Shown here: positions 22,929 through 35,450 of the stretch, in pieces
Layout of the letters: each line of letters begins with the position of its first letter
How positions within the stretch are numbered: the first letter of the stretch is position 1
Assembly: GCF_017562075.2 (NCBI RefSeq)
Contig: NC_054084.1
Span: forward strand, 20,634,389 to 20,698,388
DNA from: Anopheles merus
Taxonomy: Eukaryota > Arthropoda > Insecta > Diptera > Culicidae
Length of the DNA stretch: 64,000 nucleotides
Reading direction: 5' to 3'
The notes under the pieces: model-generated
Told to the model about the DNA's origin: nothing
The model's database searches: none
What the model saw: only the letters and a program-made list of their open reading frames with translations
Made by a program: the position numbers and the translations under genes

Positions 22929-23283
22929 ACCGCGCGGCTACATGAGGTGAAATATACAGCGAAATGAACTATTTGACAGGTGAAATATCTGACAGGTACA
23001 GCTAAAGGGTTGGGGGAGACACAACATCCGCTTTCGAAATTCTATTAAAAATAATATCTTCTTAAGCAGAACATTCCCTAATTGAAAGAAATGATGAACT
23101 GTTGATCAAAAATTGACAAAGTTCACGATATTTAAGTTATTTAATGGATTTTATTACGATTTTGTGCACATTATTTGTTTACATTGCACATCAGCTGGTT
23201 GCTGTGATGCTTTATCCGTCAGATATTTCGCCTGTCAAATAGTTCATTTCGCTGTATATTTCACCTCATGTGGCGTCGCGGTG
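22929..23283. mobile_element. 0.35-kb foldback MITE with ~65-bp terminal inverted repeats
   Basis: The left arm (about 22929-22996) contains ACATGAGGTGAAATATACAG, CGAAATGAACTATTTGACAG and GAAATATCTGAC. The right arm (about 23216-23283) is its reverse complement with only a few differences. The roughly 220-bp centre is AT-rich and non-coding. Arms this long and similar indicate a miniature inverted-repeat element or a palindromic foldback. A target-site duplication is not obvious. Confidence 0.8.
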
Positions 23284-24100
23284 ATAAATAAACCCTTTGT
23301 TGTCGCCTAAATATGACGTTGGTTCTTGACCTAACCTAAGAGTTGATTCTATTAGTATAATTCTATCGAACGATATAGCAGGATGCACAAGTATACAATA
23401 TTTATACATGAACATCGTCGAAAGTTATACAAATATTTTTTTTTTATTTCCCTTTTTTTATCCTGGAACCCTCATCAACAAATACTTTGTGAAATAATAA
23501 CGTGAGCATTTCAACATGATTTAATATATTTAGTACAATCTTATTGTTGTAAGCCCAAACAATATCTAAATCCTCTTATCCTCTTACTCCTCTTTATAAA
23601 CAGTAACGCTAGAATGTCATAGAATTCGTTTTTTTATCTAATTCATGTCCTTCATGATATATCTTCAATGGTATACCAGCATTGGTGGTATTCTGATATA
23701 TTTTAATATTCTCACTACGACCCATTTATTGCGCTACTGGGAATTTATCGATGTTTTTTTCCGATTGCAACGACGTGGTGTCATAGAAAAGCGCAATCAA
23801 TCATTAATTTACGGTACGAGCCCCGGGAGGATAAGCATTTTAGCAGAAACAATCTTTCATTTATTTATGAAGCAATTATAATTGGAGATTTTCAGTTTTA
23901 TCAAATTATTTCGATTTTCAATAGCAAGAAAGGAACGGAATGGTTCCTGCAGCTCAGATATAAATTGTATGTCAATGTTTGTTTGTGGGCAAATAAATAC
24001 AATCTTTTTGCAAGATGTCTCTTCAAAGACAATCGCTATAATGTAAAAATAAATCTTTTCAAAGTAAACCACAATATAAATACTGCCAATGCTGCAGCTG
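23284..24100. other. AT-rich block, no gene seen
   Basis: AT-rich text with short hydrophobic frames of no recognised family. Confidence 0.4.
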
Positions 24101-25050
24101 CATGCAACATTTCCCAGAAATAACAGTACACTTCAAAGTAGTGATTGCAATCTGTGCGCTAGAAATTAGATCCTGCTCACAGCTTTCAACCGCAAAGCGT
24201 AAATCGAATGCATTGTTTCAAATAAATTGCATTTCTCCCGCCGCACGGACGGACACGCGCCCGTGTCATCGAAGGGTTCGAGTGGCACCGTGTGACCAGC
24301 CAGCACACCTGAGGCGATCGCATTCCCGTCCAACGTGCAACAGCGTTCAGCGAGTGAAAGAGCGCGCGACCAAAGCGAGCAAAAGCGTCCCCGCAGCGTG
24401 CAGACCAAAATTCCAAAACGGAGCAAAACGTTGCGGCGACACGCCGTTAGCACACTTACCCACCTACACACACATAACGGCTACACTTTGCACAGCGCGA
24501 ACGGAACGGAGGGAACCATCTTTACACGGGGAACCAGCTACCTCACCATCATCTTCGCCTCGCTACCCATCCCACTCTGCACACACACACAATGTAACGG
24601 AAAAGCTCACTGCCCGCACCGCCGCCGCCGCCGTGTGTACCGAAAAAGACTTTCAAATTGCATTCGGTGGGTGTGACGGAATGGGGCGGCAGAAAATGAT
24701 GCTTTTGAAAATTTAATTTCGCAATTTAATGAGCACAGGCGCACTGGTTCGGGACGCTGCGGCACTGGTGTGTATGTGTGTGCTGCCATGGCGCACTACT
24801 GGAGCGTGAGGGCGATTGCCAAGTTTTACGTCGGGTGCGGCGGCTGGGTGATGTGATACTGTGCCGTAGTGGAAGTGGAGGACAAAAACGATGGCAATGG
24901 AGTGGGTGGAGAGGAAAGCAACGAAATACGATGACGTGTTGAGGGGTTGATGGCGCGCGGTTCGGTGCTGAAGCAGGGATGAATGGAGGCACATGAGCGT
25001 ACACCGTATCGTTGTAAGCACATCGGCGAGGAAAGTTTGAACAGAAATCA
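24100..25050. other. GC-richer non-coding block
   Basis: Frames up to 204 codons run across 24102-24716 on the plus strand, but the translation is Arg/Ser/Thr-rich, changes composition repeatedly and overlaps equally long frames on the other strand. I regard it as non-coding. CA-rich tracts occur near 24465 and 24575-24590. Confidence 0.4.
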
Positions 25051-26424
25051 AATTAAATGTTTTGTATCTTCTAAAACCTTATCATAATGATTGAGTTTCA
25101 TGCCATTTTGGGGGAAAATTTTTGTCATGATGAGCGGGATATAAGGAAGGCAGCAAAAAAAAAAAACAAGATTATGAAAGCGATGCAAAGCTTTGTAAAG
25201 GGGGTAGATAAACCAACAGGGAAAAGCATACCGTTCCTTGCTTGTACCTTTCGGGATAACATGCTCCTATTAAAGTTCCGTTTTTAGCTGAAACATGCTC
25301 CCTATTAAGATCGCTGTGATGATGGGTAGATTACTGAGAATTAAAAAGTAATCAAGTTTCTGCACTGTTGTGCAACACAACAGAAAAACAAATACGTCCT
25401 GCAAGCTTCTTTCGGAGCATAAAAAACACATAGCACGATTGGAACACTGCATTCACAGATTTGTGTAAGGCTTTTCGACTTGAAATGTGATTCATTGTGC
25501 AGCGAGTATGATTGCACTCGGAGGTATGGATGTTTACAATGTAATATTTAGTTGATGGCGACATGCGTAACAATGAAAGGGAAAACATATGATACGTGAA
25601 AGCGCACATTTTTGTACTTTTTCATTAAAAAAAAAAACTTTGTTAACTATGTATAATCAATGCGCGGAAATGGCTGTTCATCCACATGTGTACAAAAATA
25701 GCCCGCATGAAATCGATCAGCTTTGGTGAAATTCCCAGAACAAATAATAATAAAAAAATCATCTCACAGCCATCGAGTAGATGCAAAAATGCAAATATTG
25801 GACGTACTTGGGTGACGTTTGATTTTCGTAATGCAAAACTGAAACTGAACGAAGCTGAATTGAATATAAAATCTCCCACAACCTAAGTAAACGATGAATG
25901 ATTTACCGTTAATTTTTAATTGTTTTACATTTTACGACTACAAGAGAAGAGGTTGGGACAGAATGCTGGCTGTTTTACGGTTTGACAGTCAATGCGATAA
26001 GGTTTATATAATAAGAGGGGTGCAACATTCTGCTGCAATGTTTCAACGTTTTTTAAGTTCTCAAGTGATGTGCTGCAGGTACTTAGGCTGTATTTTCATT
26101 TGGTAGATATATCAAAACATGTTTTTATGTAAACTTACGCACTAGCCAGTTCTAGAAACTGATTCTAGAGTTGGTAAAAAATAGGTATAAAATTGCAGCC
26201 TGAAGGGACAAACCGTACTTTTTGATTTTGATTTATGACGCCAACATGCGATTGGAAGACATTTTTCTTAATGATAAACATTAATTAACATTATTACTTA
26301 AATATATTAAAGTCTGGGCTATTAAAGGAATGAGCAGGCAACAGAAATCCTTATGTAGCAGATAAACGTGGCAAAGACTAAGTTATGGTGGAAATAACAA
26401 ATTCACATTTATGGGCAGAATCAA
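25050..26424. other. AT-rich block before the SINE and retroelement relic
   Basis: AT-rich sequence with a few short frames (for example 25686-25886 and 25894-26106, plus strand) that resemble no family known to me. Confidence 0.4.
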
Positions 26425-26618
26425 GGCAGGACTCGTGGTTTAGACGTCAACTCGCACGACTTGTGACAACATGCCCATCATTGGTTCAGGCCCCGAAAGG
26501 GAAGGACGGACTATCCTGCTATGGGTAAATCAATAAGTCACTGAAAGCCAAGCACAATACTAGTTGTACAGGCAGGTCTTAACCGACAATTGGTGTTGTG
26601 CCAAAGAAGAGAGAAGGT
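26425..26618 (+). mobile_element. tRNA-derived SINE, nearly full length but degenerate
   Basis: It begins GGACTCGTGGTTTAGACGTC (decayed box A), then AACTCGCACGACTTGTGACA, ACATGCCCATC, a decayed box B (TTGGTTCAGGCCCC), GACTATCCTGCTATGGG, the 3' body CAATAAGTCACTGAAAGCCA, GTACAGGCAGGTCTTAACCG, and the TGTGCCAAAGAAGA tail. Confidence 0.8.
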
Positions 26619-26629
26619 AGGCCGAACCA

Positions 26630-27090
26630 TTTTTGAAGCCGTCCAAAATTTCATCATGGGTCGAAGGCTACCTCCGATCACATTGAAGTCTGAATTGCAC
26701 TACCAACCGGTCATTCTATAGCCTGAAAAAGTAGCTTACCTCAAAGGTTGAAGCTGGGACTCTCAGTTTTATAGTATCAGAACTCACATACGCCTCTGAG
26801 ACATGGACACTGTCCAAATCAGACGAAATCCTCTTCGCCACGTTCGAGAGGAAGATGCTCAGTAGGATCTTTGACCGCCCAGTATATGCAGAAGGACAAA
26901 AAAAGAGGCCTCTACAACGGCTAGAACTCCCCAGGATTTGTGAACTGGCCATGTTTTACCCATGAAACCGAACAACCGGGCTGTAACGCTTTTTTTAGGC
27001 TATCGACATGGGTAGAGAGGGAGATATTCCCTTCACAACTGTGGTCGGGTTCGATTTTCATCTGGATCGACTTCACGCTGAAAAAACTGA
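26630..27090 (+). mobile_element. Decayed non-LTR retrotransposon, reverse-transcriptase C-terminal part
   Basis: The plus-strand frame at about 26759-26908 reads LTYASETWTLSKSDE and then FERKMLSRIFDRPVYAEGQ. This is the conserved segment after the RT thumb in insect non-LTR elements (Y-(A/G)-(S/C)-E-T-W-T followed by ER(K/R)-(M/I)-LR-(R/K)-I-F-G-P). After a frame shift, text near 26945-27080 resembles the following G-H-(V/I)-x-R-M / R-P-x-G region. Stops and shifts make it non-functional. It directly follows a SINE in the same orientation. Confidence 0.75.
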
Positions 27091-27480
27091 TTATCTGTTT
27101 CCGAGACACTTAATAAGTCTAGGAAGTTTACTTACGCCGGCATAATCAGGTAGGTTACTACGCAGAAGTAGAACATCGTTCAAAGCAGGTCGTTCATTCA
27201 ATCTATTTTGAAGCACAAAACTCCAGTAATTCGTCGATTGATTGGCTCTTCATTTTTTTGTTAACATTTCGTTACTGAAGTGAAGTAAGTGCCTGGATAA
27301 GCACCATCTTTAATACTCATAAATTTTGTTGTTGTAAAAACCTCTTTACAACAAGTACCCTATCGCTCAAAGTAACAAAAACCGAACCCTCAAACGAGCA
27401 CCTATAAACAATATTAAATCTTCATTCTCATCACAAATTGCAAAAAAAAACCCTTAGCACTTGCCGTTAGCGCAAGCCCA
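27091..27480. other. AT-rich spacer, nothing recognised
   Basis: AT-rich sequence after the retroelement relic; no gene or repeat recognised. Confidence 0.4.
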
Positions 27481-29880
27481 CCGGGAAGCGGCAGAGATCA
27501 GTGCGGAGCATTCGCTAGGCACGGACGCCGCTAGCTAGCACCCACCACAAAGGGATATGGATTAACACGAATGGTGTGAATTAATTTGCTCCCGAGGCAG
27601 CAGAATGGCTGCTTCGCCTTCGCCCTTCCCCATCGTCGACACATTCTCCGTGCGTACCTGCCGAGGCGGAATCGCGGAATGCTTTCCCGCTTTATCATCT
27701 CAAAAATTTTGCCCCCTCCTGAATGCGTCCTTCCCGAAGGCGCGCCAAACAAGCGCGAGAAGCTCGAACTTGAAGGCATTAAAATTTCACCCCGCCCGGT
27801 GGATGATTTTGGAACGGTGCGAGCTGGTTGCTTCTTGTCTGAGAGCAAGAGTGCAGGAAAGTAGCCGCAGCCCGGGAAGGCGAAGCAAATCGGCTAGTAA
27901 CGGTTATGGTAGCATCAACCCGAAGCATACCCTGCCTAATCCAACCTAATTAAGGCCGGTGGGAAGATGGTGGTGGCAGGAAATAAGACGAATGATTAAG
28001 TGAAACAATTCGCGCTGGACCTGGGACGTCTCTTCCTGCCATCGAAATTCATTTCACCTAATTAGAAAGCAGTGAAAACGGTTTCGCGCCTCCTGAACGC
28101 CCTGCCACCACGGTGGCCCAGCGGAAAAGGGAAAGATCACAGAAAAAGCGTTCATTTTTCATGCCGTGGATGGAACAATGAATGAACGCTTCGATCGCAG
28201 CGAGCAAACAATCGCAAACGCTCGCGTAAAACCGGGCCGGAACGTTGCTGTTCCGTGGGAGGAATTAGTCGAATAGAGTGAGCTCAGCTCATCGGCAACC
28301 CCCTGTTTCATAAAAAAGCATGTTGACAGGGAGCATAGCATCGAGCTTTTCGGCACCCTTGTTCCTTGTAACAGAAAGGATTACGGGCGGGTTAGGAAAT
28401 GAGTGAGGAAACGGGGTGAAGCGAGCGGGGTGAACCTTTAATGTAAAAGCGGGTTATGATAATATTCCAATGATGGCAATCTACACTCGCGCGTGGTGCG
28501 AGTTTTCGCGAATGGTTTCTTTTGCTTTTTCGTTTTTTTTTTGCCTGCTCTTCTCTCCCGTGCTCGGAACAAGCGGTGAACAAGACGGTGAAGCAGCCAT
28601 GGGGCATGGGGAGAGTTTTGATGATTTTTCGACATTATTCGACATCGTCCTTGCGTGAAATACCTCCACCTTTCATGTGTAGCGCGTTTATCCCGAACGA
28701 TACCGCAAAGCAAGCAAGCAAGCGGGGGGTGTGCTTTACGGGCCAAACGGAAGGAAATTCGAACAAGCAGGAGCAAGGGGAGTCCTGCGGCACAAGACAT
28801 GGATACGTAAATTAAACCTACCTTCCTACCTTGCTGCTGGCGTGCTGGAGCCCTTGGTGGGGCGCTTGTGGGGCGTGTGCGCTAATGTGTGTATAGCAAG
28901 GCATTCAGATGGGGATCATGTTCGCGAAGTGTATCGTTTGGAGTTTTCGATGTTGTGTACTCGTGGTGCGTAGCTGTGTGTGTGTGTGTGGGTATTTTTT
29001 TATTTGCTAACTTTTAAAGCAAACTCATTACCGCCAGTTGAAAGCACTGTCGATGCGCTTGCGCTCGAAATTTTCAACGCTTTACGGGATGCGAGAGCAG
29101 TCGTCTCGTTCGGTTTTGCGTGTCTCTTCCCCTTGCTCGGTGTGCAAGCGCTGTGATAAGCAGACCGTGAGGTTTAACGACCTGTGTGAATACGGCACCC
29201 AGTTCCCGGGAGACACAATGAAAAAAGATGGGAAAAGCGCGAAAGACGTCTTAGCAGAAGTCGTTGCTAAACATCAAATATTACCAGCGAGTCGCGACCG
29301 GCAACAGAAACCACCCAACACCGGTGGCACTGAAAATTCCCCATCCTGCTTCTCCTTTTTCTCCATTTTCCCACCACCTTACTGATTAGACGTATCGCGC
29401 TCTCCGATTGGTTCCCGTAATTAATGATCAATCTCCGTGGCGCGGTTTGAATTTATCGCTGTCGCATATTTCATCCAGCGCAACGATCTATTCCGGATCT
29501 ATCCCCCGCAGGGCGCTGGAGGATTGCTTGAGCAGTCGCTCGGTCGCGTTTTAGCGGTTAATGAGGCAGGCAGGAAGGGCTGAGGTGCGTGTAAATGGGA
29601 CGTTCCATGGCTTCACTTTTCGCACCATAAATAACCGCAGCCAGTTGTCGGTCGTCACCGGTGGTGGTGGTGGTGGTGGTTTTGTGGTCTTCGACCTCGG
29701 GAATGCTCGATAAGCTCAGCGGTGAAACCTCAGAACAGGACGCTAGCGGTTTCGGCGAGGTCGAACGATACAGTGGGGATCACAATAAATGCGACTATGT
29801 CGGGGAGAGGATATGTTGGAAGAGGAATGCAGGACTTGAGCATGGATCGACAGGTTTGATCAAAAGTAGATGGCGATGAA
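27480..29880. other. GC-richer non-coding block
   Basis: No supported exon. Open frames overlap on both strands. A (GTG)n tract occurs at 29660-29680. It could contain untranslated or regulatory sequence. Confidence 0.4.
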
Positions 29881-29987
29881 ATATTAATATTGACGCAGCT
29901 ATAAAACATAACATTTCGATGCGCTTAATAAGATACACCCCTGAAACAGATACACGAATGAAGAAAAACAACACATGTATCATGAAA

Positions 29988-30034
29988 CTGTTCAGTTAAC
30001 TTAGTAAGGTTCTTTTACTAAGTTAACTGAACAG
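29988..30034. other. Perfect 20-bp inverted repeat, 7-nt loop
   Basis: The arm at 29988-30007 (CTGTTCAGTTAACTTAGTAA) is the exact reverse complement of 30015-30034, separated by GGTTCTT. It lies about 140 bp upstream of the ATT array. The perfect stem suggests a recent inverted duplication or a small foldback. No transcript evidence can be inferred. Confidence 0.95.
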
Positions 30035-30170
30035 GTTTTTCCAATTCCAGACCGGTTCTTGTGAATCAAAGAAAAATGAAGTATTTTGCAAATTTAATTT
30101 ACAGTTTAATGAGAAACAGAATAGAAACATAATCAAACACTTCAATATTGAAGAAAAATATAAAGTTGCC

Positions 30171-30856
<686 letters not shown>

Positions 30857-31218
30857 TGTTACTTTATCTGAAACTGTTAGTAAATTGTAAATGTTTTTTC
30901 AGTTTATTTTTCAATTATTAATTATAATGTTCAACAGAATTGTACAAGGTCATTGAGGTAAGACAAACAATAAAACTAATAAATCCTTTCCAAAATAATA
31001 TAAAAGCAGATAATGATAGACAAAAACAGAAAAATGAAGAAGAAATTGCAGTGGAAACGAATCTATCAAGAACTGCATAAAATTGTAAAAGCAAATGTTA
31101 ACGGAACTCATGAAAATGAAGCGAAACTGTAGAATAAAATTCTTTAAAATGAATAATCTTTCAATAACAACTTATGACACACACTTAAAGAATGATTTTA
31201 GTTCCAACTCTTTTTCAG
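30857..31218. other. AT-rich flank of the ATT array
   Basis: AT-rich text; no gene recognised. Its end (31200-31218) forms a pyrimidine-rich stretch ending CAG before the exon-like segment at 31219. Confidence 0.4.
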
Positions 31219-31262
31219 AGTGCTGCATCACTTTTGCACACAACTGTACCCCATCGTGCCAG
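31219..31262 (+). other. 44-nt exon-like segment, cysteine-rich
   Basis: It is bounded by ccaactctttttcAG on the left and CAG|GTAAGTG on the right, both near-ideal splice sites. Read in the open frame it encodes (E)CCITFAHNCTPSCQ. The pattern CC-x6-C-x-P-x-C resembles the CC-x-GY...C-x-P-x-C start of Nimrod/EMI-type repeats, though the GY is TF here. No neighbouring exon was found on this strand, so it may be chance. Confidence 0.2.
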
Positions 31263-33300
31263 GTAAGTGTGGGCGCTACCGAAATCAATTAATTGCAGTA
31301 ATACCTCCATCCATAATAGTTTGGTATTTGCGTGCCTTTTTTGTTGTTGTTGCTGTTGCTGTTGCTGTTTGCTGTTTATGATTCCCTATCGATTAGACCT
31401 TGTGCTCGTACAATTTATTGGTATTCCTGTGGCCGCACCAGCACCGCAACGCCATCAAAGAAGAGCAGGGCTGACCGATATCGATCACGGATGTCAATAT
31501 TTGGCAATGCGCTTCCCGTTGGGGTGGCGTTGTCGTGTGATTAGTATCATAATGTTGTTTGATTGATATGGGTTTTTGGTTTGCTTTTCCATGGTCGAGT
31601 AATTTACAGTTAATTTTTTAAACGTAAGCAATATTTGCTGTACGATTTTATACTTTTTTTTATAATTTAAATGTGTTGTTTCAATTTCATTACGCCACAT
31701 AAGTCACTGGCAAACTTTAAGCAATTAAAATAATTGGTAAATCCAGCTTTCGGTTCTTTAACTGCCTCTGAATAAACAAGCCAGCAAAAACAGTCAATAT
31801 ATTCTTTCCCCTCCACTGTGCCGATTAAACGAAAGCAATGAAACGCTCGCAGTGCTAATAAATTGATGGTTTCAGTTGTCACGAAGAGTAAATTGAATAA
31901 TTGATTGGTTGGTACGGTGCCGTGCCGTACCGTTGTTGCCGATCGCTCGCTTCTTAAGACGATACCAGGCTCCGATTTCATCCTCACCACGACCTCCTCT
32001 ACCCTTGGCTGTCTTTTCCCGACCGGTGGCACGGTGTGAAAGCGAGCTCGGCTCAGAGCAGAGACAATAGAGACGTTGCTCCTTTCGTTCGATAAAACCG
32101 CAACAAATTGATTTTACTTATTAGAGCGTTAAGCCGCAAAATCTGATGTTCTGCTTTTGCAGTCCTCGGCCTGCTATTGTAAGCGGCGTCTTGATGTGTG
32201 TGTGTGCGGTTTTCGGAACCAAGCGTTCTTGAACACCTCCCTCACGCTTCCACCACCCAATCGCTAGGGTTGCTTGCCCCAAAAGTGGCTGAACCAAATG
32301 GCGGCACTCGCCTGTGTCAGTGAGCCGTGGCAGGCAACGAAAACAAATCCTCAACTCCGGACCGGTTCCGTTCGGCTTCAGTTGAAATCCCGCCAAAAGC
32401 GCCAGCAGCCGGTAGGCGGACCGGCAGAAACGCCACTGTGTCTCATTCCCCCGTCCCCCCCCCCCCCCGCCCTGTCTCTGAGCGATCGAAGAGTTTTGGG
32501 TAGCGATGTGGAAGCAGACCAGCACAGAGGACACGTGTACTTTATCGGTTTACCCAAGACATTACAATGGTCCGCGCCAGGGCTGGCGTAACGGAAACCG
32601 CCAGCAGTCCGAGCGCTGAACCGCAAATGAATGTCCGTCCGTGCGGGCATGGAAATGAACTTGCATCGATTTTCCCCGGGCATGGGTTGTTTACTGAAAC
32701 GCTGTGCCAGCCCGTGTTTTGATGCTGGAGCGTAGCTCGCCGCAGCCACCGCCGCCGTACCGCACACCGGAAGCAGCAAAGTTGGCGCTATTTACCGGGC
32801 GGTGGTTTTTCCTCGGCAGCCTTAATCCGGGCGTTGGCACAAGTGAACATCCAGGGAAGTGGGCAGCAAAACAAAAAATCAACACAGCGGGCAAGCAAGA
32901 TAAGAAACAAGGGACGGCAAGGTAAGCAAAAGTTTTGCGAAACAAAACACACACACCACAGTCTACTCTGGGTGGCGCGAACGCTCGCAGGGCTGGAGAA
33001 GGGCGGGACGGCGACTAGGCGTCTCCATAAAGTGCCGCAAGTGGGTAATCTTTGTTAAATCGGTCTTTTCAATACTTTAAGCGTCACCGGGGGTGAAAAG
33101 TCTTCCATTAAGCCTGGGCGTAACCCGGCGCACGAAAGGATGGTTGAACTTTCGGGGTAAAATAGTTGTGCACTGTTTAGCAGCCAGCGATACCGTTCGA
33201 ATGAGCGGTGGAATTATTTCATCCCGACTATAAAACGATCGTGCCGCCCGGATCGTCCCGCAAGGGTTGTTTGGTTGGTATCGGGGTGGGGGAAAGTAAT
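31263..33300. other. GC-richer non-coding block
   Basis: No supported gene. A C-run lies at 32453-32467 and (GTT)(GCT)-rich text at 31341-31370. Overlapping frames occur on both strands without domain content. Confidence 0.4.
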
Positions 33301-33653
33301 TTAATTAAATTATGAAAGCAATGCATTACAATTTGAGGGAAGCTACCAATTTGTTTGCAAGCATTTTCTATTTCACATTGCTTAAACTTTTGAGCCACCA
33401 AGAATGTTTGGAACAGTTTTAAGCTGAACGATACAAATTGGCTCAACGGTAGGAATAGTGCTATAGCAACTATTGCTAACATTTCTATAGACTGTGCTTT
33501 TGTTTTCTATGATAAATTGCTTGCTAAGTAGTAATGAGTGCTTAAAAAATGTGGTTTTTAATGTGTAAGATATAATATTGTGCTGCATGTTGCAATTATT
33601 CAACCTTTTTTAATTATACATCTTTATTCATTGTAAAACAGTTTATAACAGAG
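33300..33653. other. AT-rich spacer, nothing recognised
   Basis: AT-rich sequence leading to the inverted-repeat element at 33654. Confidence 0.4.
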
Positions 33654-34535
33654 TAGCGGAATTTGGGGCAAGTGTGCCACATTAAACCATTCATTTAATA
33701 ACTCACTAGATATATTTGTCAATAGCCGAATTAAATCTCATAACCATTTTACATCTATTTCCATACTTATAAATGAGTTTCGCTTGAAAAAAGTGGAAAA
33801 AATATCTATTTTGGAAGCGTTTTAAAAAGGGTCCAAAAAGACGTTGTTTTTTAGGCTATGGGGCAAGAGTGCCACTTGTATGGGGCAAGACCTGGCCACC
33901 TGATTAAAATAAACGAATTTCTTAGATATTTGGAAATTGTTACGTTTGTGGCACTATTGTATGTATTCATACATGTCTTGAGTCGCCAATGAACCCTTTT
34001 TGACCACCAACTGTACCACAATATGGTTTGTTACAGTTCTGTTTTTCCGGAGTGGATTCCGCACATAATAGTGCATCATACCGCTGCACGCTACAACAAT
34101 GTTTATATTTATGACAGCTCGCGCGTATGAAAGATGGTGGCACACTTGCCCCAAAAGTTGTAACTTTTTTGAAATTAGATTTTTCAGTGACAAAAAGAAA
34201 GTTCAACTAACTCCACAAAAAAAATCACGTTTTCTCAACTTTGCGGTGCTATAAATATTTTCTCGGTTGATTGTTCACATGATTTTTGAGAGCTTATTTG
34301 ATTTGAAAAAATATATATATATATAATGCTATAATGCTACTTAATTTAGAAACTCAACATAAATCCGTTCTAAACAATGGGAAAAATCAATTGGTTTATA
34401 TAAAACTCGGCACAGTACACCTCGTCATAGGAACGCAACCAACTGTCTACACAATTGATCATTTAAGTAAAGTTTTTATGGAAAATGCTTTGTGGCACTC
34501 TTGCCCCTATGGCACACTTGCCCCAAATTCCGCTA
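33654..34535. mobile_element. 0.88-kb DNA element with 26-bp perfect terminal inverted repeats at TA
   Basis: Both ends read TAGCGGAATTTGGGGCAAGT followed by GTGCCA on their own strands (33654-33679; 34535-34510), identical over 26 bp. The outermost TA may be the target-site duplication. The motif GGGGCAAG(A/T)GTGCCA recurs inside: near 33860 and 33882 in left orientation, and near 34139 and 34496 in right orientation. Spaced motif copies of this sort often act as transposase-binding sites. The centre has only broken frames of up to 79 codons, so the copy is non-autonomous. The flanking TA fits Tc1/mariner-like or related elements, but the superfamily is not proven. Confidence 0.8.
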
Positions 34536-35450
34536 AGCTATTGAATAACGCCAAAGGGACGACATACCAATTGAAAATCAATTACTCAAGAATATTGTAT
34601 TGTATTGAAAATGTACTAAACATTTCACAGGAAAAATCGTTAAATGGGAATGGTCACGAAGCATCAACTACCAGGCGCCTCCATTGATTTAATTTCTGCT
34701 GATAAAGTGTTTATATGATTAGGTGGTAGATGTGTTTACTGATTTGAAATACCGCCGATGTTATTTTGATTACTGTTGTGATTTTATAGAAGTGCATGAG
34801 TAATTACAAAATAATGGTAAAATAAAAAAGGGTAGCATAATTTAGAACAGCCTTTCAGGCGAGAATCAATATCAATCTGAATAATTTCCCTTTTAAACAT
34901 TTCCACAAACAAAATGTTTATCGCGAAAATTTGTTTCGACACCATGATACTAGGTAGTACATTATCTGATTAATGCAAGTTAGACTATTTTATTACAATC
35001 ATAGTTTCATAAATGGTGCTCAATTCCAATCCATCGATCGGTAAAATAATGCATTACACGTGAAAAAGAGGAGCGCATGTGGATTTTCAGCATTTTATCT
35101 CTATTTAAAAAGCTCTTCACGTGTACACACTTTCCGTGCGAAGCATTATTACAGCAAAATGGATTCTGTACATAAAAGTGTAATCGGTTTATTACGGGGA
35201 GTAAAATATCGTACGCGTTGTTGAGTGAAAATCCGAGTTGAATGTGCATTTACCTCCATTTATTGTGCACCAAGTGTTAACCATGTATGCAGTTCAAAGT
35301 ACTCAGCTAGTAAGAATGAATAGGGCGCTTTCTGTTCGAAACAAATTACAAACATCACTCTGCAAATTGCACTGTTTGTATTTGAGCAGCTTAATTATAC
35401 TTTGCAAATACTACGAAGAATAAAAGAACATTTCACTGGTTGGCGGAATC
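34536..35450. other. AT-rich spacer, nothing recognised
   Basis: AT-rich sequence without recognisable genes or repeats. Confidence 0.4.

Noticed and set aside
24102..24716. 204-codon plus-strand frame as a gene
   Set aside because: Composition is erratic and Arg/Ser/Thr-rich, an equally open frame exists on the other strand, and no domain or splice context is visible.
31219..31262. Insulin A-chain fragment, because of ECC
   Set aside because: Cysteine spacing is CC-x6-C-x3-C, not the insulin CC-x3-C-x8-C.
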